Positions 7,815 through 14,107 of a DNA stretch of 18,838 bases are shown here, piece after piece (positions within the stretch are counted from its first letter, which is position 1; every line of letters begins with the position of its first letter). This stretch comes from Methanothrix sp. Lineage in GTDB: Archaea; Halobacteriota; Methanosarcinia; Methanotrichales; Methanotrichaceae. A program made the position numbers and the translations under genes. Where the stretch lies: assembly GCA_023229165.1 (NCBI GenBank), contig JALNZQ010000002.1:22237-41074 (forward strand), written 5' to 3'. Under the pieces are notes generated by a model. That model was not told the origin of the DNA and made no database searches. It worked only from the letters and a program-made list of their open reading frames with translations.

Positions 7815-9230
7815 ATGAAGGAAACTAGCCCGCTTAACCTTTACAAGCAGCTTCCACAGACCAACTGCAAGAAGTGCAAAGAGGAGACCTGCATGGCCTT
7901 TGCCGCCGGCCTGATCGCCAGGACCCGAAAGGTAGAGGAGTGCACACCACTGGTAGATGAGAAGAAGTACGCCAAGAAGCTTGAGACCCTCAAGAGCATC
8001 GTCGCTCCTGAGCTCAGAATGGTATACATCGGCGTCGGAGAAAAGCAGGTCAAGGTTGGCGGCGAGGACGTCATGTTCCGCCACCAGATGACATTCTTCA
8101 ACAAGCCACCATTTGCCTACGATGTAGCCGACAACATGGATGAGGCCAAGCTGATAGAGCGTGTCAAGAAGATCTCTACCTGGCGCAAGTTCTACATCGG
8201 CAAGTGGCAGGGTGTGGAGATGATTGCGGTACGCTCCGTAAGCGACGACCCGGCTAAGTTCGCAGCCTGTGTCAAGACGGTCATGGCTAATTCGGACTTC
8301 CCGCTCATTCTCTGCTCCTTCAATCCCGCCGTTCTCAAGGCAGGACTTGAGGTCGCAGCCAAGGTTCGGCCCCTCATCTACGCCGCCAACAAGGACAACT
8401 GGAAGGAGGTCGCTCAGCTCGCCTTTGATTATAAGGTGCCTGTGACCCTCAGCGTGCCCTTCGATCTGGATGCCCTGAAGTCCATGGCTGTCACTTTTGC
8501 CGGAATGGGCCTCACTGATCTCGTCCTTGATCCTGGCACCGCCCCCAATGGCAAATTGCTGCAGCAGACTCTGCTCAACTTCATCAATCTGAGAAGAGCT
8601 GCTGTGGAAGAAGCTCAGAGGGATATCGCCTATCCTGTCATGGTGCTGCCCATCAACGCCTGGCTGACCACTGATGATCCAGTTCGTGCTTCCTACTGGG
8701 AGTCCGTTCTGACTGCTGCCTTTGTCATCCGCGGCGGAGCCATCATGATCAAGCACTCGCTTGACGCTCACAGCATGATGCCGGATATGCATCTGCGCTT
8801 CAACATCTACACCGACCCGAGGACGCCCGTGCAGGTCAAGCCCGGCATCTACAAGGTTGGCAATCCGGGAGCTGAGTCCCCGGTCTTCCTGACCACCAAC
8901 TTCGCCCTGACCTACTACACAGTAGAGTCGGATATCGCCTCCAACGGCATTGATGCCTACATCATCGCCATCAATACCGATGGAATCGGTGTGCAGGCGT
9001 CTGTGGCAGGCGGCCAGCTAAGCCCTACCAAGATCCTGGATTCCTTCAACGAGGCTGCCTTCAAGTGGGAGGACCAGAAGTTCCCCGCAATGGTTCTGCC
9101 CGGAATGGCTGCCAAGTTCTCAGGCGAGCTGGAGGATCTCTTCGCAGGCAAGGCCAAGATCATGGTCGGCCCAGAAGACTCCGGACGCATCATCGGCTGG
9201 ATGAAGGATTACTGGCCACCCAAGAAGTAA
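7815..9230 (+). CDS. cdhE: ACDS complex gamma subunit, corrinoid Fe-S protein large subunit
   Basis: Binds the [4Fe-4S] cluster that reductively activates the cobamide, and carries the cobamide-binding C-terminal domain. 471 residues. The N-terminal cluster motif is Cys18-X2-Cys21-X4-Cys26-X16-Cys43, the standard pattern; the central TIM barrel (about 90-330) is followed by a Rossmann-like corrinoid domain ending GPEDSGRIIGWMKDYWPPKK. Starts 6 bases after cdhD, so translational coupling is likely. It is the last gene of the operon; a strong stem-loop and T-rich stretch begin 21 bases after the stop. Confidence 0.96.
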   Translation: MKETSPLNLYKQLPQTNCKKCKEETCMAFAAGLIARTRKVEECTPLVDEKKYAKKLETLKSIVAPELRMVYIGVGEKQVKVGGEDVMFRHQMTFFNKPPFAYDVADNMDEAKLIERVKKISTWRKFYIGKWQGVEMIAVRSVSDDPAKFAACVKTVMANSDFPLILCSFNPAVLKAGLEVAAKVRPLIYAANKDNWKEVAQLAFDYKVPVTLSVPFDLDALKSMAVTFAGMGLTDLVLDPGTAPNGKLLQQTLLNFINLRRAAVEEAQRDIAYPVMVLPINAWLTTDDPVRASYWESVLTAAFVIRGGAIMIKHSLDAHSMMPDMHLRFNIYTDPRTPVQVKPGIYKVGNPGAESPVFLTTNFALTYYTVESDIASNGIDAYIIAINTDGIGVQASVAGGQLSPTKILDSFNEAAFKWEDQKFPAMVLPGMAAKFSGELEDLFAGKAKIMVGPEDSGRIIGWMKDYWPPKK

Positions 9231-9251
9231 ATCAGTAGACCGAAATGTTGA

Positions 9252-9290
9252 GTTATGTGCCTCGAGCGGGCACATAACCCTTATTTTTTA
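9252..9290 (+). terminator. Stem-loop/T-rich terminator of the ACDS operon
   Basis: GTTATGTGCC (9252-9261) and GGCACATAAC (9269-9278) form a perfect 10-bp stem with a 7-base loop, followed after CC by TTATTTTTTA. It lies directly after cdhE and before the next promoter-like AT-rich stretch, which fits termination of the cdh transcript. Confidence 0.8.
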
Positions 9291-9340
9291 AGAACATCTT
9301 TAGACTCAGAATAGATATTTATGTAGGGGATTCAATACGT

Positions 9341-9793
9341 ATGTTATCTGCAAAATATGCGGCCTTGGTCTTTGGTGTCATGTTAATTGCCCTGGCCTTT
9401 AATGTCTCTGCCCAGTGGTCACCGGGCGGAGCGATGGTGTATATGGGTGATCTGAATCTAGCGGCATCCTCCGTCTCCAGCGGAAAAGCCGTTCAGGCCC
9501 CGGAAGGCTCTCAGGAAATTCAGGAAGCAACGAATAACTCTTCATTGAATAACAGCTCGATTAATGGTACAACAATAGACAATTCTACTCTGGTCGGACC
9601 ATCAATTGTGGTGCCCTGCGCCGGCACGTCCGATTCTTCCGGCAAAAAGATTCTTGATCTATCCGGTTATGCCAGTGATAGGACAAACAAGAGCCTGGCC
9701 GGATACACGAACATCATGTATCCCATCTCCGGATCGAGGGGAACTACAACCTCGACGGCAGGCGGAGGAGGCGGATGCGGAGGGTGCAGTTAG
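9341..9793 (+). CDS. Small secreted protein with sequon cluster and Gly/Cys C-terminal tail
   Basis: Not recognised. 150 residues: signal peptide at 1-24 (Lys5, hydrophobic core, VSA before QW), then a Ser/Asn-rich middle with N-X-S/T sequons at Asn65, 66, 70, 71, 75, 81 and 116, and a C-terminal tail GGGGGCGGCS with Cys146 and Cys149; the only other cysteine is Cys93. It looks like an exported, possibly S-layer-associated or modified peptide-like protein. A TATA-like ATATTTAT at 9315-9322 ends 18 bases before ATG and no good ribosome site is seen, so a very short-leader or leaderless mRNA is possible. Monocistronic between the cdh terminator and a 7-T run at 9810. Confidence 0.75.
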   Translation: MLSAKYAALVFGVMLIALAFNVSAQWSPGGAMVYMGDLNLAASSVSSGKAVQAPEGSQEIQEATNNSSLNNSSINGTTIDNSTLVGPSIVVPCAGTSDSSGKKILDLSGYASDRTNKSLAGYTNIMYPISGSRGTTTSTAGGGGGCGGCS

Positions 9794-9809
9794 CTGTTCT
9801 TCTCTTTGA

Positions 9810-9816
9810 TTTTTTT
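9810..9816 (+). terminator. Oligo-T terminator candidate
   Basis: Seven consecutive T begin 17 bases after the stop of the small secreted protein gene. Archaeal RNA polymerase can terminate at such runs without a hairpin. Confidence 0.45.
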
Positions 9817-9834
9817 CCCTATCAATAGTGCTTT

Positions 9835-9946
9835 AGGCCCTCTTATGATGGCCATCCTAAATAATGCTTCTTTCGTTGTTGGTTCGTAATAATCTTATGT
9901 GATACCAACCAGCAAAAACGCCTTAAAAATTTATAGAAGAGGGCCT
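9835..9946. repeat. Nested inverted repeats in intergenic region
   Basis: AGGCCCTCTT (9835-9844) and AAGAGGGCCT (9937-9946) are perfect 10-base inverted arms. TTTAGG (9832-9837) also recurs inverted as CCTAAA (9950-9955), and inside lies GTTGGT (9878-9883) with ACCAAC (9904-9909). The 93-179 bases between the two convergent genes could fold into a branched RNA. It may be a shared terminator structure or an undescribed small RNA; no coding frame is convincing. Confidence 0.45.
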
Positions 9947-9972
9947 TTTCCTAAAGATCCGCCCTTGGGCAT

Positions 9973-10203
9973 TCATTCCTTTTCTGGTTCTTCACCCATG
10001 CCCAAATCCATAGACTCAGCCAGGTCGTCGATCAAGGGCCCAAGCTTCTCCTTCATCTCCGGCTTTAGTTCAATCATCTTGAAGAATATCAACATCTTGC
10101 TCGACATGCAGATATCCTCAAGCTCAGCATTGATTCCTTCCAGGCTGTCGTTGATGGAGGCAAGCGTCTCAGCTATCTCTTCCATGGTTTCTTCTTTAGA
10201 CAT
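9973..10203 (-). CDS. 76-residue acidic helical protein, unknown function
   Basis: Not recognised. 76 residues, strongly acidic and predicted almost all helical: heptad-like EEIAETLASINDSLEGINAE at residues 8-27 suggests a short coiled coil; a more hydrophobic SSKMLIFFKMIELKP segment (34-48) follows, then an acidic tail GEEPEKE. One cysteine. Start at ATG 10203 with GGATGTGA about 7 bases upstream on the minus strand; an in-frame TGA lies further up. It converges with the gene at 9341 and has a kinase remnant upstream. Likely cytoplasmic and oligomeric. Confidence 0.6.
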   Translation of the reverse strand: MSKEETMEEIAETLASINDSLEGINAELEDICMSSKMLIFFKMIELKPEMKEKLGPLIDDLAESMDLGMGEEPEKE

Positions 10204-10299
10204 ATGTCTTTCACATCCCTTGCCACCATTTGCCGTTCAGGAAATAAATATAGTTGCTCCTCAAGAATTAGCTTGGCTTTTGCCGCGTCCTGGGATGAT

Positions 10300-10547
10300 C
10301 CCATGATATTTGCGCGTCAAAGAATCATCCACCTGACTGAAGGACTGGAAGAGACAATTCCACTTGTCATTGGGAATCCCAATACCAGTATCTATGACCT
10401 TAAAATGAATCAAATCATTGGTGTCAGAAGAAACATGAATCGCAACCTGCCCCGCTCAGTGAACTTTATTGCATTTTCCAGCAGATGATTCAATGATCTG
10501 TTTACAGCTCTGGATACTGCCTGCTTCACAATACGGACGATTGCCAT
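10300..10547 (-). pseudogene. Histidine-kinase ATPase-domain remnant, frameshifted
   Basis: On the minus strand, one frame from ATG 10547 reads LNHLLENAIKFTERGRLRF (from about 10493), the N box of a HATPase_c domain, then hits a stop. A one-base shift near 10440 opens the next frame: IHVSSDTNDLIHFKVIDTGI, then GIPNDKWNCLFQSFSQVDDS and LTRKYHG, ending near 10300; this is the D-box/G1 region (DTGIGIPND) and F box (LFQSFSQVDDSLTRKYHG) of hybrid-type sensor kinases. The glycine-rich G2 box that should follow is absent and the frame stops at 10261. No HisKA or sensor domain is seen upstream. A single lost base after TTGCG explains the break, so this is a decayed kinase piece, about 80 codons long. 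Confidence 0.85.
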
Positions 10548-10872
10548 GGATACCTATCTCCCGCGACTGCCGGGCTCCTTACTTCAGACCTGTCATTCGC
10601 TCAGTGGTACGCAAGCGATTCTTGCGGCAGAAAGCAAACCGAAGAAAGCGCCGGAGACTTGCAAATGGAGGCGAGCACATCCCCGTACAAGTACGGGCGT
10701 TCCATGCGCACGTGACCGTCGAATGGAATAGGGCCGTGTGAGAGGAATTCAAGCATCAATAATCCTAAAAAAATATCCATTGCTCCCAAGCCAGGCACGC
10801 AGTTTGCCACATCACAGCCAACAGCACGCATGGCCAATTGCTATGGCCACTCTGGCCAATACCATCATACTA
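10548..10872. other. Intergenic stretch, no recognisable gene, local hairpins
   Basis: Short frames exist on both strands, but none shows a family motif, ribosome site or consistent coding character. Seen: near-palindrome CCCGTAC-AA-GTACGGG (10682-10697), and inverted arms TTCCAT (10700-10705) and ATGGAA (10723-10728). GGGCCGTGTGAGAGG (10731-10745) vaguely resembles the 5' half of a group II intron domain V, but the 3' half is missing. It probably contains debris linked to the adjacent kinase remnant. Confidence 0.3.
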
Positions 10873-11166
10873 CTATCCTTTATGGGGAATCGGAGATGAC
10901 CTGCATCTCTGGCCCTTCCAGCCGAGCTCTGCCTTCCAGTTGTCGTATTTTAATGAAAATTTTATTCTTGCCCGATATGAGGCTATTTTTCCCATCTCGT
11001 CTAGGCTGACATCCAACTGCTTGACTTCGCCGATTCTAAGGTTCCAAAGGGATTCAGACGCCGTGTCGATTGCATCTCTCGCAGCATCCTCCCAGCTGGT
11101 AGGAGACGATCCAACTACCTCTATAACTGTATAAATGCTCTCTTGCCTCCATTGCTGTGTAATCAT
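10873..11166 (-). CDS. Dodecin-family protein with C-terminal extension
   Basis: Small dodecameric proteins; some store flavin. 97 residues from ATG 11166. Residues 11-73 match the family: IYTVIEVVGSSPTSWEDAAR, DAIDTASESLWNLRIGEVKQ, then a beta strand, and IASYRARIKFSLKYD. The SWEDA form is what I know from a dodecin subgroup, and at the place where flavin-binding dodecins have a stacking Trp (xWxEV) this protein has Ile45 (RIGEV), so flavin binding is doubtful. Dodecins usually end soon after the last strand; here about 22 extra residues follow (WKAELGWKGQRC...PHKG). Start is uncertain: no ribosome site precedes ATG 11166, whereas GGAGG at 11146-11150 lies inside, 9 bases before an in-frame ATT at 11136. 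Divergent from the Cache gene at 11280. Confidence 0.82.
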   Translation of the reverse strand: MITQQWRQESIYTVIEVVGSSPTSWEDAARDAIDTASESLWNLRIGEVKQLDVSLDEMGKIASYRARIKFSLKYDNWKAELGWKGQRCRSSPIPHKG

Positions 11167-11279
11167 AAACCAATAATAAGATAATTTTCTAAGTTTATGT
11201 ACTTTGCCTAACAATAGGGCTTTAACCTCCAGTAACTTTTTTAACCCAGGAGAACTGTCAGCATTCTGGCGGAGATCTC

Positions 11280-12203
11280 ATGTTGATGTATCGAAGCGAA
11301 TTCACGTTGCTCTTTTCTATATTAATTATAGTATCGACAACACTCGCAACTTCCAAGGTTACGGTGGACGGAGTTGGATATGATAATGCTACAGAGATTA
11401 TAGAAATAAATAGGTTGACGGCTTTCGTGGACGAGGCCGCAGACTATGTAAAGGATAACGGAAAGGAGAAGGCTCTCCAGCAGTTCAATAACCGTTCCGG
11501 ATCATTTGTCAGAGGTGAGCTGTACATCTTCGCCTACGACTTCAACGGGACCAATCTCGCCCATCCCATCAGGCCGGAACTGGTGGGCCACGACCAAAGA
11601 GGCCTGTTGGACATCAACGACGTGGCAGTGGTCAGAAATGAGCTTGCATTGGCTAAAAGAGGGGGTGGGGTTTTGTATCTGGTGTTCCAAAATCCCGTTC
11701 ATGAAGACAGGGAAGAGCTAAAGCTGATCTACCTTAAGAAGGTGGACGACAGCCTGTGGCTGGGTTCCGGGACATACCTCTCCAACATTTCCGCCTCTTT
11801 CGATCAGGAGGAGAGAGACGAGCTTGTAGCCTTTGTTGAGGAAGCTGTGCAGTTTGCCCATGAGAAAGGCAGAGAGTTGGCTCTGAAGGCTTTTAGCGAT
11901 CCGAAAGGCAACTTTATCAGAGATGGCCTCTATATTTTTGCCTACGATTACAATGGTCTGACTTTAGCCCATCCTTATCAGCCTGAGCTAATAGGCACAA
12001 GCCGGATTGATACCAAAGATCCCAACGGGATTCAAATCAATCAGCAAGCCATTGATGCGGCCCGATTGGGGAACGGCTTCTTCTACTTCATCTATCCCGA
12101 CCCAACCAAGAACATGACCCCGACGCTCAAGCTAAGTTACGTAGCGGACGTCGATGGTACCTGGTACCTGGGCTCAGGGATCTACTCGAAGAGCGAACAG
12201 TAG
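11280..12203 (+). CDS. Secreted tandem single-Cache domain protein
   Basis: 307 residues: signal peptide or anchor at 1-24, then two copies of a small-molecule-binding Cache domain. Repeat 1 (about 46-167) and repeat 2 (about 182-303) are offset by 136 residues and share LYIFAYD(F/Y)NG at 81-90 and 217-226, LAHP at 93-96 and 229-232, and W-LGSG-Y near each end. Cache domains normally sit outside sensor kinases or chemoreceptors; here no transmembrane exit, HAMP, kinase or methyl-accepting domain follows, so the protein is a free binding module or a partner of another receptor. GGAG at 11271-11274 supports ATG 11280; a second ATG two codons on is also possible. First gene of a three-gene plus-strand cluster, 11 bases before the GNAT gene. 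Confidence 0.88.
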   Translation: MLMYRSEFTLLFSILIIVSTTLATSKVTVDGVGYDNATEIIEINRLTAFVDEAADYVKDNGKEKALQQFNNRSGSFVRGELYIFAYDFNGTNLAHPIRPELVGHDQRGLLDINDVAVVRNELALAKRGGGVLYLVFQNPVHEDREELKLIYLKKVDDSLWLGSGTYLSNISASFDQEERDELVAFVEEAVQFAHEKGRELALKAFSDPKGNFIRDGLYIFAYDYNGLTLAHPYQPELIGTSRIDTKDPNGIQINQQAIDAARLGNGFFYFIYPDPTKNMTPTLKLSYVADVDGTWYLGSGIYSKSEQ

Positions 12204-12214
12204 GTGCGGACAAA

Positions 12215-13066
12215 ATGACAATAACGGGATATTCAATAAGAAGAGCAGCAAGGCATGAAGTTGATCTCGTCATATCCTGGGCCAACTCCGAAGGATGGAA
12301 TCCCGGCATTCACGATGCTGAAACCTTTTACACAACTGATTCAAACGGCTTCTTCGTGGGCGTACTCGATGACAAACCAGTTGCAAGCATCTCTGCAGTA
12401 GCCTACGGGTCCTCATTTGGTTTCCTGGGATTTTACATAGTCCGACCCACATTCAGAGGCCAGGGATTTGGCACCGCGATCTGGAACGCGGGTATGAAGT
12501 ATCTGGAGGGCAGGAACATCGGGCTTGATAGTGTCCTGGAGCAGCAGAAGCTGTATGAGCGCAAGGGGTTTTCGCCATGCTACAGGAGCGTGCGTCATCA
12601 GGGAGTTGGAACGGGACATGAGTGCAGATCTGAGGGCGTAAAATATCTATCCGAGGTGCCTATGGAAGATCTTCTGGCCTATGACGACCAATACTTCCCG
12701 GTGCCCAGGCATGTATTCGCCAAATCATGGATTTGGCAACCGGGTGGGGTTGCCTTCGGAGCTATGAATGATGGAAAGCTGGAAGGCTATGGTGTCCTCA
12801 GACAATGCCATCAGGGCTATAAAATCGGGCCGCTTTTTGCAGATGATGATGAGGTAGCTGATAGTCTGTTCTGTGCCCTTTGCGGCCGTGCTCCTCAGGG
12901 CGCTCCGGTCTTCCTGGATACGCCTGGGCCAAACTCTCTAGCCCTGGATCTGACCAAACGACACCATATGCATCCAGTATTCGAGACTGTGCGCATGTAC
13001 ACCAAGGAAGACCCAGATTTACCGATGGACAGGATCTATGGAGTAACGAGCTTCGAGCTGGGATAG
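12215..13066 (+). CDS. Two-domain GNAT-family N-acetyltransferase
   Basis: 283 residues, cytoplasmic. The N-terminal GNAT domain (about 1-130) contains the acetyl-CoA loop FYIVRPTFRGQGFGTAIWNA (73-92; R-G-Q-G-F-G) and the LYERKGF motif at 113-119. The C-terminal domain (about 145-283) ends DRIYGVTSFELG, as in the YitH/Acetyltransf_18-type second domain of this subfamily. The substrate is not predictable; relatives act on small molecules or amines. It follows the tandem-Cache gene by 11 bases and precedes another Cache gene by 27 bases, so co-transcription is likely, though no functional link is obvious. TAGGTGCGG just upstream is a modest ribosome site. Confidence 0.9.
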   Translation: MTITGYSIRRAARHEVDLVISWANSEGWNPGIHDAETFYTTDSNGFFVGVLDDKPVASISAVAYGSSFGFLGFYIVRPTFRGQGFGTAIWNAGMKYLEGRNIGLDSVLEQQKLYERKGFSPCYRSVRHQGVGTGHECRSEGVKYLSEVPMEDLLAYDDQYFPVPRHVFAKSWIWQPGGVAFGAMNDGKLEGYGVLRQCHQGYKIGPLFADDDEVADSLFCALCGRAPQGAPVFLDTPGPNSLALDLTKRHHMHPVFETVRMYTKEDPDLPMDRIYGVTSFELG

Positions 13067-13093
13067 AATTCTCAACACAGAAGGATAAGCCAA

Positions 13094-13990
13094 ATGAATA
13101 AAAAGAAAACAATGGGTTGTAGGGTCTTCAGATCTGCCTGTGTAGCGATTGGGATCGCTCTACTTTTTTGCGCCATCGATGCGTTTGGCCAGGATGAGCC
13201 TATGGGCAATGTATCTGCCGCCAAATCCGGGGTCGACATGCTCTTCATGCTGCTCCAGATTCAGGCAAATGTGCAGGGAAGCCTGAATGATTTGGACTTG
13301 GACGTGGCAAATGCATCTTATGATCTATCAGCAACAGGCCTGGAGGGGACTTCTGCACGAGAAGTCCTGCGCAAACTGCTAGAGACAAACTCAAACCTGG
13401 TCGAAGCAGTGACATTTCGCAAGGATGGGAAGATCATTATAGCCGAATGCAACGGATGCAAGGGCGGTGAGGGCGCCGATATAAGCAGCCAGGAACACAT
13501 AGCGCATGTCTTGAAGAATAAAACCCCTACGCTTAGCAAACAGTTGCTGCTGGTAGAAGGATACAACGGCACTGCTCTGGCGTATCCGGTATTCTCACCA
13601 CATGGAGAGTTCCTGGGAGGAATCAGTGCAATCATTGAACCGGATAAGTTGCTGAATGCCGTGGTAGCTCCACAGCTCCACTTTAATCTCAACAATCGGA
13701 GCAATATTACTGACTACAGCTTTTGGTTAATGCATCTGGATGGCCTAATTGCCTACGACCGGGATGCAAGCCAGATAGGCAAGGTCCTCTTTGAAGATCC
13801 GCTTTATAAGCCGTACCCCAGCCTACTGGCCCTGGGAGAGAAGATGATTACAGCGAGGTCGGGCCATGATTACTATAGCTTCCAAGTCACGGAAGGCAAT
13901 AAAAGAGTAGTGACCAAGGAGAGCTACTGGACAACCGCAGGGCTTCATGGTAGGGAATGGAGGCTTATCGTCACCAAGATGATGCCATGA
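13094..13990 (+). CDS. Membrane-anchored or secreted double-Cache sensor-like protein
   Basis: 298 residues: basic N-terminus, hydrophobic segment at about 11-31 (signal peptide or anchor), helix at 45-100, then a double-Cache-like fold. The first sensor lobe contains VEAVTFRKDGKIIIAE (103-118) and TALAYPVFSPHGEFLGGISA (160-179); the second contains DYSFWLMHLDGLIAYDRDAS (207-226), IGKVLFEDPLY (228-238) and a closing WRLIVTK (289-295). N-X-S/T sequons at 73, 142, 158, 201 and 204 fit an exported protein. No second transmembrane segment or output domain follows; the gene ends at the sensor. AAGGAT about 8 bases upstream is a weak ribosome site. Third gene of the Cache-GNAT-Cache cluster. Confidence 0.82.
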   Translation: MNKKKTMGCRVFRSACVAIGIALLFCAIDAFGQDEPMGNVSAAKSGVDMLFMLLQIQANVQGSLNDLDLDVANASYDLSATGLEGTSAREVLRKLLETNSNLVEAVTFRKDGKIIIAECNGCKGGEGADISSQEHIAHVLKNKTPTLSKQLLLVEGYNGTALAYPVFSPHGEFLGGISAIIEPDKLLNAVVAPQLHFNLNNRSNITDYSFWLMHLDGLIAYDRDASQIGKVLFEDPLYKPYPSLLALGEKMITARSGHDYYSFQVTEGNKRVVTKESYWTTAGLHGREWRLIVTKMMP

Positions 13991-14107
13991 GGTTTTTATA
14001 CAATTTCTTTGATTATTGATGGGCGTAAATGGGAATCCCGGCTTGGCCAGGACCCCAATAGTACAGCACTCAGCTCCTAAGCCCATTCATTTTTCGAAAT
14101 TTCTAAT

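Noticed and set aside
7590..8792. 400-codon minus-strand frame across cdhD/cdhE
   Set aside because: It spans two well-identified genes on the opposite strand; its length reflects their codon bias.
10173..10304. Minus-strand ORF MGSSQDAAKAKLILEEQL... (43 codons)
   Set aside because: Helical-looking but overlaps the start of the 76-residue gene in another frame and has no ribosome site; probably the tail of the kinase remnant.
10731..10745. GGGCCGTGTGAGAGG as group II intron domain V
   Set aside because: Only the 5' half matches; no GNRA-type loop, 3' half or reverse transcriptase is present.
13991..14107. ATGGGC/GCCCAT arms (14019-14024, 14081-14086) as a bidirectional terminator
   Set aside because: Six-base arms separated by 56 bases are too weak to support a call.
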